From contig NZ_JWLD01000011.1 of assembly GCF_000813725.1 (NCBI RefSeq), forward strand, positions 1-41,773: a stretch of DNA of 41,773 bases, written 5' to 3'. Shown here one piece after another: positions 31,434-38,926 of this stretch. A model generated the notes under the pieces. It had not been told where the DNA came from. It did no database searches and worked only from the letters and a program-made list of their open reading frames with translations. Each line of letters starts with the position of its first letter. The first letter of the stretch is position 1. The DNA comes from Leisingera sp. ANG-Vp. Lineage in GTDB: Bacteria > Pseudomonadota > Alphaproteobacteria > Rhodobacterales > Rhodobacteraceae. The position numbers were made by a program, and so were the translations under genes.

Positions 31434-32810
31434 TTACATCTTTGCCTTGACCACGGCCCAGGCATCGTCCAGCGCGCCCTTGAACCGCTCAGTGGCAATG
31501 TCGATCTCATCCTCATTGATGATCAGCGGCGGCATGAAGCTCATCCGGTCGCCAATCGCCCGCAGGTACAGCCCGCGGTCATGGGCAAAATTCTGCACCA
31601 GCTCGCCCACCTTCCAGGACGGGTCAAAGGGCTCGCGCGCCTTTGCATCTTTCATCAGCTCAAAGCCGCAGAACAGCCCGACGCCGCGCACCTCAGCCAC
31701 CAGCGGATGATCCGCCATTGCATGGCAACGGCTCAGGAACAGGTCGCTCACCTTGCGCACATGACCAACCAGATCGATCTCATCATAGATGTCCAGCGCC
31801 TCCAGCGACACCGCTGCGCCAACGGGATGGCCCGCATAGGTATAGCCGTGGCCAAAGACGCCGACCTCGTCGGAGTTCTTCATCATGTCGGCATACATGC
31901 CGTCCTTGAACATCAAGGCCGAGACCGGGAAGAAAGCCGCCGACAGCGCCTTGGCGCAGGTCACCATGTCCGGCTTCATGCCCCAGGTCTCCGACCCCCA
32001 CATGTTGCCGGTGCGCCCGAAACCGCAAACCACCTCATCGGCCAGCAGTTTGATATCGTACTTGCGCAGCACCGCCTGCATCTCGCGCCAGTAGCCTTCC
32101 GGCGGCATCAGCGCGCCGCCGCCCGAGATTGCCGGCTCGGCAAAGAAGGCCGCAATGGTTTCCGGGCCTTCCGACAAGATCAGCTGTTCAAATTTCGCCG
32201 CCATCCGGGCCGAGAACTCCTCTTCGCTCTCACCGTCGATATGGAAACGGTAGTAGTTCGGCAGCTCGGTGTGCTTGAACTCCGGCAGCGGCAGGCCGAA
32301 CTTGGCATGCATATGCGGCTGGCCGGACAAGGATACGGTGGCCACGGTATTGCCGTGATAACCGCGCACCCGGCCAATCACCTTACGCCGCTCCGGCTCG
32401 CCGCGGGCGGTGTTGGTGTACCACAGCAATTTGATCGCGGTGTCGTTTGCCTCAGAGCCCGAACATTGGAACATTGCCCGGGTCATGCCATTCGGCGCCA
32501 TCGCCGTCAGGCGTTCACCCAGTTCTGCCACCTTCGGGTGCGAGCGGTTGTAAAAGGTCGGTGCAAAAGGCAGCGTGTTCATCTGCCGCACCGCGGCGCT
32601 GGCCAGGCGCTCGTTGTGATAACCCAAGGACACGCACCCCAGGCCCGAGAAACCATCGATGATCTCGCGCCCATCGCTGTCGTAGATGAACACGCCCTTG
32701 CCATGGGTGATCATCGTGGGCCCGTTTTCGGCATGCTGGCGCAGGTTTGACTGCGGGTGCACATGGTGGGCTTTGTCCTGCTCGATCGAGCGTTTGGCAT
32801 CGGCGTTCAT
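31434..32810 (-). CDS. Class III (omega) aminotransferase
   Basis: This 458-aa PLP enzyme of the class III omega-transaminase group uses terminal amines such as beta-alanine, GABA or taurine as amino donors. Features: GKGVFIYDSDGREIIDGFSG near 37-56, FQCSGSEANDTAIK (~112-125), the YHGNT loop (~150), LADEVVCGFGRTG (~253-265) and the PLP lysine in TCAKALSAAF (~284). I chose ATG 32810 because GGAG lies six bases upstream; a TTG four codons earlier (32822) is the alternative. It is the first gene of the minus-strand island, transcribed away from the LysR gene at 32917. Paired with the next gene it would convert an omega-amino acid to a dicarboxylic or similar acid. Confidence 0.93.
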   Translation of the reverse strand: MNADAKRSIEQDKAHHVHPQSNLRQHAENGPTMITHGKGVFIYDSDGREIIDGFSGLGCVSLGYHNERLASAAVRQMNTLPFAPTFYNRSHPKVAELGERLTAMAPNGMTRAMFQCSGSEANDTAIKLLWYTNTARGEPERRKVIGRVRGYHGNTVATVSLSGQPHMHAKFGLPLPEFKHTELPNYYRFHIDGESEEEFSARMAAKFEQLILSEGPETIAAFFAEPAISGGGALMPPEGYWREMQAVLRKYDIKLLADEVVCGFGRTGNMWGSETWGMKPDMVTCAKALSAAFFPVSALMFKDGMYADMMKNSDEVGVFGHGYTYAGHPVGAAVSLEALDIYDEIDLVGHVRKVSDLFLSRCHAMADHPLVAEVRGVGLFCGFELMKDAKAREPFDPSWKVGELVQNFAHDRGLYLRAIGDRMSFMPPLIINEDEIDIATERFKGALDDAWAVVKAKM

Positions 32811-32860
32811 GACTGGCTCCAAAGGAAATCTTTGAACGCGATTTCACACCTGGCTTGACT

Positions 32861-32882
32861 GAAAACCAATCTCGAAGTTTTC
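32861..32882. promoter_or_regulatory. Dyad GAAAAC-N10-GTTTTC between divergent LysR and aminotransferase genes
   Basis: This is a perfect 6-bp inverted repeat with a 10-base spacer in the 106-bp divergent gap. LysR regulators typically bind such interrupted palindromes next to their own gene and the target operon. It lies 34 bases before the lysR ATG and 51 bases before the aminotransferase ATG, and it directly follows a TTGACT at 32855-32860 that could be a -35 box for lysR. Confidence 0.5.
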
Positions 32883-32916
32883 TCTCTTTGTTGAATTTTT
32901 TTCAGGCACTTAATCT

Positions 32917-33843
32917 ATGAAACCTCTCCTAGACCTGCGCCACCTGCAGCTGATCCAGGCAATCATCGAAACCGGCCGCATCACCGATGCAGCCGAGAAG
33001 CTGGGTGTGACGCCCTCGGCTCTGTCTCACCGGCTGCGCGAGGCGGAGCGGCGGCTGGATGTGCCGCTGTTCACACGGATGCATAAGCGGCTGCGGGTCA
33101 CCCCTGCCGCCGAATACCTTGCGGTGGTGGCGGAGCGCATCCTCTCCGACCTGAGCCGCGCCGAAGAAGACGTGCGGCGGATGAATGCCGGCATCCAGCA
33201 TGTGGTGCGGCTGTCGGTCGAGGCTTACAGCAACTACCGATGGCTGCCGTCCTTCATCAAATTTCTAAAAACCCGCGCCGAAGGCATCGATCTTCAGATC
33301 ATGGCCGGCGCCCGCAGCGATCCGCTGACCGGGGTGCTGAACCGTCATATCGACATTGCTGTGATGTCCGGCGATGTAGCGCAGCCGGGCCTCTCTACCT
33401 TGCCGCTGTTCGAGGACCCGCTGCTGTACATCATGGCACCATCCCACCGGCTGGCAGAGCGTCCGTTTGTCGAGGGCAGCGATATTGTCGGCGAGCCTTT
33501 CATCACCTACACCAAGGTGCCTGAACCCGACCGCGAGTTTGCCCGCCTGTTCCGCCCAACCGACAGCTATCCGAAATGGGCCGCAACAGTGGAGCTGCCA
33601 GAGGCGATTGTGGAACTGGTGGCTTCGGATCTGGGGACCAGCGTTCTGTCCAGCTGGGCACTGCAGACAGCGCTGGCCGAAGGGCGCATAACCGGCGCGC
33701 AAGTGACGGAGGACGGCATTACCGTGCCCTGGTGTGCCGTGCTGCGCACAGAGGATATGGGAGAGGACGACCCGATCCACCTGGTGGCGCGGCTGCTGGC
33801 GGAATGGTGCAGCCTGCCGGACGCCGGGTTTCATGTCACCTGA
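32917..33843 (+). CDS. LysR-family transcriptional regulator
   Basis: This 308-aa LysR protein has a winged helix-turn-helix at ~5-64 (DLRHLQLIQAIIETG, then AAEKLGVTPSALSHRLREAE) and an effector-binding domain at ~92-300. The HTH resembles the MetR-type subgroup (TPSALSHRLREAERRLDVPLF). It is divergent from the class III aminotransferase gene and is therefore the likely activator or repressor of the upper catabolic sub-operon. A dyad at 32861-32882 is the candidate site. The inducer is unknown. It converges on the FAD/GcvT gene downstream. Confidence 0.93.
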   Translation: MKPLLDLRHLQLIQAIIETGRITDAAEKLGVTPSALSHRLREAERRLDVPLFTRMHKRLRVTPAAEYLAVVAERILSDLSRAEEDVRRMNAGIQHVVRLSVEAYSNYRWLPSFIKFLKTRAEGIDLQIMAGARSDPLTGVLNRHIDIAVMSGDVAQPGLSTLPLFEDPLLYIMAPSHRLAERPFVEGSDIVGEPFITYTKVPEPDREFARLFRPTDSYPKWAATVELPEAIVELVASDLGTSVLSSWALQTALAEGRITGAQVTEDGITVPWCAVLRTEDMGEDDPIHLVARLLAEWCSLPDAGFHVT

Positions 33844-33867
33844 TGCCGCTGAGAGCGGTGTCTGACT

Positions 33868-33894
33868 GCGGGTGGAGGTGCAGCCTCCGCCCGC
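33868..33894. terminator. GC-rich stem-loop between convergent genes
   Basis: GCGGGTGGAGG (33868-33878) pairs with CCTCCGCCCGC (33884-33894), one G-U type pair, around a 5-base loop. A smaller hairpin, CCGCT-GAG-AGCGG, precedes it at 33846-33858. Both lie between the LysR stop and the converging FAD/GcvT gene end, where a bidirectional terminator is expected. There is no clear T-run, so its strength is uncertain. Confidence 0.55.
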
Positions 33895-33948
33895 CATGCT
33901 CAAGCCTGGGCGACGCCGGAACCATAGCTGACCGGCGGCACCTGATTG

Positions 33949-36363
33949 TCAGCTCCGCATCCTGGCATTTCCCGGATCATACAGCGCTCGCAAACTGGCG
34001 GTGGCCTTCACTGGTTTGCCCGCCACCACAATCTGGTAGTTTCCCAGCTCCAGTTCCTTCAGCGCAGCTCCCTGGGGCCGGGCCGCATACCCCATCGCAA
34101 CCGCGCCCCCAACAGTCCAGCCATAGCTTGCAGAGGTGAGCCGCCCAACAAGCTCCCCATCCCGCAGAATGGGCTCCTTGCCAAAGACCAGCGCTTCGGG
34201 ATCATCCAGCCGGAAACACATCAGGCGGCTGGCGGCACCCTCGGCCTGATTGGCTTCGATGGCCGCCTTGCCAGTGAACTCCGTGGTGAAGTCGCAGGCA
34301 AAGGCCAACCCGCTTTCCACAGGGCTATCGAAGGGGCCGATGTCATGGCCCCAATGCCGGAAACCTTTCTCGATCCGGCAGCTGTCCACCGCCATGCCGC
34401 CGCACAGGCGCGGAGCTCCCTCGGCCGCCATCACGGTTTCAAAGACAGCTTGGGCAAACTCCGCCGGAACATGCAGCTCCCAGCCCTGCTCGCCCACATA
34501 GGTGATCCGCTGCACCCGCACCGGGCAATGTCCGACGTGCAGCTCTTGGAAGCTGGCAAAGGGGAAAACCCCGTTTGACAGGTCCGCATCGGTCAAAACT
34601 TGCAAGAACTCCCGTGACCGCGGCCCCATTACCGCCAGCGTCGCTTCGGCAGAAGTCACATTCACCACACTGACACCGCTCCCCTCGAGCTGGGTTTTCA
34701 GCCAGCTTTCGGTCTGCGGCTCAGCCCCGGCCGAGGACATCACCATGAACCGGGTACCCGAGAGCCGCGCAACGGTGACATCCGCCTCGATCCCGCCCTG
34801 TTCGTTGAACATATGGGTATAGACCAGCGCGCCCGGGTCCACCGCCATATTGGCCCCGCAGATCCGCTGCATCTGTGCTTCGGCCTCGGAGCCATCAACA
34901 ATGAAGCGGCCAAATGTCAGATCGATCATCCCAAGATCGTTCCGCAGCGCCTCATGCTCGGCCTTCCAGTCGTCAAACCACGGCTCGCGGCCGAAGCCAT
35001 CGGTCATTTCGCAGCCATAGCACAAGGGCCGCTCCCAGCCGTTGGCGCTGCCGAACTGGGCGCCTGCGGCCTTCAGATGGCCATAGTATGGCGTGCGGCG
35101 CAGCCCGCGGGCCTCGGTCTTGCGCAGGTAGGGCCAGTGCATAGCATAGGCATGGCCCAGCGTTTCCGCCGCTTTGGCCGCCGTATAACTGCGCGCATTC
35201 AGCCCTGGCACAATCCGCCTGGAATCGACATCCGTGAGGTCCACGGTCATATGCCCGGCCATGATCCACTCCGCCAGTGCCTTGCCGGCACCCGGCCCGT
35301 TCTGGATACCGGTTGAGTTGAACCCGGCAGCCACCCACAGGCCTTTCACATCTGTGACTGGCCCCAGGTAATGCTTGGCATCAGGAGTAAAACACTCCGG
35401 CCCGTTGAAGAACTTGCGGATGCCGCTTTCCGCCAGCGCCGGAACCCGTGCCATCGCCGCTTCCAGTACCGGGTAGAGATGTTCCTCGTCGCAGGGCAGC
35501 TCATCAAACTCAAACGCCTCCGGCAGGCCGCCCTCGGGCAGCCAGGGGGTGGCGTTTGGCTCGGAACAGCCGATCAGCAGTTTGCCGGCATCTTCCTTGT
35601 AATAGGCGTATTCATCCATCACCCGCAGCACCGGCAGGTCGCCGGTGACGCCTTCAATGGGATCGGTCACCACGTAATAGTGGTTGGTGTAATGCAGCGG
35701 GATCTGCACGCCATGAGCCAGCCCGAACTCCCGCGCCCACATGCCGGTCGCATTGACCACATGTTCTGCCCGCACCAGCCCTTGCGCGGTTTCCACGCCA
35801 ATGGCACGGCCGCCTTCAATGACCACCCGCTCAACCTTAGTGTCCTCGAATATCTGCGCCCCATTCATGCGCCCACCTTTGGCCAGCGCCATGGCCGTGT
35901 CGATCGGGTTGGTATAGCCGTCGCCGGGGAACCAGAAGGCGCCCTTGGCGTCATGGGCAGACAGCAAAGGCCAGCGCTCCAGAGCTTCGCCCACGCTGAT
36001 CTCTTCCGCCCGGACGCCGCAGCCGTGGGCATAATCCACCTTGCGCCGCAGCTCCTCCATCCGCGCGTCCGTCAGCGCCAAGGTCATCGAGCCATTGCGC
36101 TTGAAGCCGGTGTTCTGGCCGGTCTCGTCCTCAAGCGCCTCCATCAGGTCGAGGCCATATTTGGCCAGCGCCGTCATCACCGGAACGCCCTGGGTCTCAC
36201 TGACCAGGCCGGCGGCGTGCCAGGTTGTTCCGCTCGTCAGTTTCTTGCGCTCGTACAGCGCCACCGACCACCCCGCTTTGGCGAGGTGATAGGCCGTTGC
36301 ACAGCCGACGATGCCACCGCCGACGATGGCGACCTGAACGTCCTGGGGAAGGGATTTTGCCAT
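33949..36363 (-). CDS. FAD-dependent oxidoreductase with GcvT domain (dimethylglycine/sarcosine dehydrogenase-like)
   Basis: This 804-aa protein fuses an N-terminal DAO-type FAD domain (~1-400; VAIVGGGIVGCATAYHLAKAG at 11-31) to a C-terminal folate-binding aminomethyltransferase-like domain (~420-804). His49 in SGTTWHAAGL corresponds to the His that carries covalent FAD in dimethylglycine and sarcosine dehydrogenases. The C-terminal half shows YVGEQGWELHVP (~620) and RIEKGFRHWGHD (~668), typical of GcvT folate sites. Such enzymes oxidatively demethylate N-methyl amines and pass the one-carbon unit to tetrahydrofolate. It lies third in the MttB gene set, after a 141-bp gap with hairpins. The substrate may be dimethylglycine, sarcosine or another N-methylated compound. 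Confidence 0.92.
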   Translation of the reverse strand: MAKSLPQDVQVAIVGGGIVGCATAYHLAKAGWSVALYERKKLTSGTTWHAAGLVSETQGVPVMTALAKYGLDLMEALEDETGQNTGFKRNGSMTLALTDARMEELRRKVDYAHGCGVRAEEISVGEALERWPLLSAHDAKGAFWFPGDGYTNPIDTAMALAKGGRMNGAQIFEDTKVERVVIEGGRAIGVETAQGLVRAEHVVNATGMWAREFGLAHGVQIPLHYTNHYYVVTDPIEGVTGDLPVLRVMDEYAYYKEDAGKLLIGCSEPNATPWLPEGGLPEAFEFDELPCDEEHLYPVLEAAMARVPALAESGIRKFFNGPECFTPDAKHYLGPVTDVKGLWVAAGFNSTGIQNGPGAGKALAEWIMAGHMTVDLTDVDSRRIVPGLNARSYTAAKAAETLGHAYAMHWPYLRKTEARGLRRTPYYGHLKAAGAQFGSANGWERPLCYGCEMTDGFGREPWFDDWKAEHEALRNDLGMIDLTFGRFIVDGSEAEAQMQRICGANMAVDPGALVYTHMFNEQGGIEADVTVARLSGTRFMVMSSAGAEPQTESWLKTQLEGSGVSVVNVTSAEATLAVMGPRSREFLQVLTDADLSNGVFPFASFQELHVGHCPVRVQRITYVGEQGWELHVPAEFAQAVFETVMAAEGAPRLCGGMAVDSCRIEKGFRHWGHDIGPFDSPVESGLAFACDFTTEFTGKAAIEANQAEGAASRLMCFRLDDPEALVFGKEPILRDGELVGRLTSASYGWTVGGAVAMGYAARPQGAALKELELGNYQIVVAGKPVKATASLRALYDPGNARMRS

Positions 36364-36402
36364 GGAATTAACTTTCTGTGTCGCCAGTTGTTCTGGTGAA
36401 TC

Positions 36403-36446
36403 GCCCGGCCGTAGGCCGGGCTGCGCCGACCCGCCCCCATGGGGCG
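36403..36446. repeat. Tandem hairpins between the two FAD/GcvT genes
   Basis: GCCCGGCC-GTA-GGCCGGGC (36403-36421) is a perfect 8-bp stem, and CGCCCC-CAT-GGGGCG (36432-36446, spacer 36438-36440) follows. They occupy the 141-bp gap between the two dehydrogenase genes. There is no T-run; probably an mRNA-stability or attenuation element. The first hairpin has the same core and 19-nt size as that at 28630-28648. Confidence 0.55.
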
Positions 36447-36504
36447 GCGCATCTGCGCCACCCCGCGGGTCTCTGCAGCCCTTCGCGTGCCGATCTCATG
36501 CGGT

Positions 36505-38922
36505 TCATCCCCGCAGCCGGTCGTTTTCAGGATCGTAGAACGGCACCGTGGCAACGGTGGCCTTCACCGGCAGGCCCAGCACTTCGATGTCAAAGACATC
36601 GCCCGGCTGCGCCTCAACCGTCAGATACCCCAGCGCGAGGCGCTTGCCGATGCGGAACCCGGTGCCGCCCGAGCTCACATAGCCCACCGGCTTGCCATCT
36701 CGGCAGATCGGGTCCGAGGACAGCGCATCCGCGCCATAGCCTTCCAGCACAAAGGCGGTGAAGTGATAGTCTTTCGCCTGCTCCGCCTGCGCTATAAAGG
36801 CATCGCGGCCGACAAAGCTGTCTTTCTTCTTGCTGACAAACCGGTCCAGGCCCGCATCAAAGGCGGTGTATTCGATGCCGAAATCCGACCCCCAGCCGTG
36901 ATAGCCCTTCTCGATCCGCATCGCGTTCAGCGCATAAGAGCCGAACTCTACCATGCCTTTGTCCGCGCCCTGCTCCATGATGGCGCTGTAGACGGCAACC
37001 AGATCGGCGGAGCGCATATGCAACTCCCAGCCCAGTTCACCCACATAAGAAACCCGCAGGGCAATTACCGGTGCGCCGGCAATGGTGATCTCGCGCACGG
37101 ACATCCAAGGTGCTGCCTCTTTCGACAGATCGTCCTCAGTCAGAGGCTGCAGCACATCGCGGGACTTCGGCCCCATCACCATCAGCGCCGCATCAAACGC
37201 CGAGCCGCGCGTGAGGCTCACGCCCTCTTCCGGCAGGAACTGCGACATCCAGTCGTGATCGCGCTGATCCGCCAGAGACGGGCCGCACAAGAGGTATTTG
37301 TTCTCGTCCAGCCGGGCGATTGTGGCCTCGGACCAGATCTTGCCCTTGGGCGTCAGCATGTAACTGAGCTTGACCCGGCCCGCCGCGGGCATCGCGCCGC
37401 AAAACACATGGTTCAGGAGCTCGGTTGCCTTGGGGCCCTCAACCTCGTAGCGGGTAAAACCGCCGTGATCCATCACGCCGACATTGTCGCGCACGCCTTC
37501 GCATTCGGCTTTTACCGCATCGTGCCAGGCCTCGTGATGGAAGCTCAGCCCGCCATCGTCCTTGACCGTATCACTTTCAAACCAGAACGCCCGCTCCCAG
37601 CCGGCCACCTGGCCGAACACCGCGCCCTTCGCTTTCAGCGTATTGTAGAGCGGAGTTGTCTGCACCGGACGCCCGGCTTTCCACAGGCGGTGCGGATAGG
37701 GGATCGCGTATTGGTTCTCATACAGCTCGCTGGAGCGTTTGACAGTGTAATCAAAGGTTGCCCATTCCTCCCCAAAACGGCGCGGGTCCCACATCGACAT
37801 GTCCCACTCGGGCTCGCCTTCGGTGATCCACTCGGTCAGGGTTTTCGCCGCCGCCGCCGAATGGGTGATGCCAACCGGGAAACAGCAGGCGTGATAGAAG
37901 TTCGGCAGGCCGAAGGCCGGGCCGCACAAGGGCGCGCCATCAGGGCTGTAGGGGATCGGGCCGTTCACAAAGCGGCTGACACCGGCCTCGCCCAACAGCG
38001 GCACATGCTCCAGCGCCGCTTCCAGGATTTCCGCGATGTCGTCGACGCTGTCGGGATAGAGCTGGTTGGCAAAGCAGTCCGGCATGCCGTCGAGCCAGGC
38101 CGGGCGGCCTTCGTGGCCGTAGGAGCCCAGCAAAAGCCCGTTCCGCTCGCGGCGCAGATAGTACATGATGTCCGGATCCCGCACGAGCGGGAAGTTCTCC
38201 GGATTGGCTTCCAGTTCCGCGATGCTTTCTGTGACCAGGTACTGGTGCTCCAGCGTCACCACCGGCAGCTTTTGCCCCGCCATCTCACCCACCTGGCGGC
38301 CATAGTAGCCGCCTGCGTTGATCACCACATCGCAGCGCACATTGCCCCGGTCGGTTTCCACTTCCCACTCGCCGGACGCGCGGCGTCTGATGCCGGTGAC
38401 CTTGGTGAACCGCTGGATCGCCGCGCCCTGATCCCGCGCGCCCTTGGCCAGGGCCTGGGTGAGCTGCGAGGGGTCTACATCCCCTTCATAGGGGTCATAG
38501 ATGCCGCCGATGATGCCGGACCCTGAGCTGAAATAGGGATGCATGCCGTCCATTTCGGAGGGCGTTAGCATGGCCATGTCATAGCCCAGCCCCTTGGAGA
38601 TCCCCACAAGGTGCCGGAACAGGTCCATCCGCTCCTGTGCGTGTGCGGGCCAGAACGCCCCGGTGTGGCGGTAGGTGATCGGGTAGTCCACCTCCTCCGC
38701 CAGATCCTTGTAGAGCCGCCAGGCATAGTTGCCTGCCCGCATGCCGCCCCAGCTGTTGGCGTAAGTCGGGATATTGCCCGCTGCATGCCATGTGGAACCG
38801 CTGGTCAGCTCGTTCTTCTCGATCAAGATCGTATCTGTCACGCCTGCCTTGGCCAGGTGGTAGAGGGTTGAAACACCAACGGCACCGCCGCCGATAATGA
38901 CAACTTTGGCTTGGGTTTTCAT
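36505..38922 (-). CDS. FAD-dependent oxidoreductase with GcvT domain (dimethylglycine dehydrogenase-like)
   Basis: This 805-aa paralogue of the downstream gene has an FAD domain (~1-400; VVIIGGGAVGVSTLYHLAKAG at 7-27) and a GcvT-type folate domain (~420-805). His46 in SGSTWHAAGN marks probable covalent flavinylation. YVGELGWELHMRSADL (~632) and RIEKGYHGWGSDFG (~672) are folate-domain features. I chose ATG 38922 (MKTQAKVVII), 4 bp after the MttB-family stop, implying coupled translation; the frame open to 38970 overlaps that gene. Two such dehydrogenases beside a trimethylamine-methyltransferase-family protein suggest stepwise demethylation of a quaternary or tertiary amine. Confidence 0.93.
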   Translation of the reverse strand: MKTQAKVVIIGGGAVGVSTLYHLAKAGVTDTILIEKNELTSGSTWHAAGNIPTYANSWGGMRAGNYAWRLYKDLAEEVDYPITYRHTGAFWPAHAQERMDLFRHLVGISKGLGYDMAMLTPSEMDGMHPYFSSGSGIIGGIYDPYEGDVDPSQLTQALAKGARDQGAAIQRFTKVTGIRRRASGEWEVETDRGNVRCDVVINAGGYYGRQVGEMAGQKLPVVTLEHQYLVTESIAELEANPENFPLVRDPDIMYYLRRERNGLLLGSYGHEGRPAWLDGMPDCFANQLYPDSVDDIAEILEAALEHVPLLGEAGVSRFVNGPIPYSPDGAPLCGPAFGLPNFYHACCFPVGITHSAAAAKTLTEWITEGEPEWDMSMWDPRRFGEEWATFDYTVKRSSELYENQYAIPYPHRLWKAGRPVQTTPLYNTLKAKGAVFGQVAGWERAFWFESDTVKDDGGLSFHHEAWHDAVKAECEGVRDNVGVMDHGGFTRYEVEGPKATELLNHVFCGAMPAAGRVKLSYMLTPKGKIWSEATIARLDENKYLLCGPSLADQRDHDWMSQFLPEEGVSLTRGSAFDAALMVMGPKSRDVLQPLTEDDLSKEAAPWMSVREITIAGAPVIALRVSYVGELGWELHMRSADLVAVYSAIMEQGADKGMVEFGSYALNAMRIEKGYHGWGSDFGIEYTAFDAGLDRFVSKKKDSFVGRDAFIAQAEQAKDYHFTAFVLEGYGADALSSDPICRDGKPVGYVSSGGTGFRIGKRLALGYLTVEAQPGDVFDIEVLGLPVKATVATVPFYDPENDRLRG

Positions 38923-38926
38923 AAGG

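Noticed and set aside
36439-38526. 695-aa plus-strand open frame
   Set aside because: It is antisense to the FAD/GcvT dehydrogenase gene, whose cofactor and folate motifs are intact; no independent protein features.
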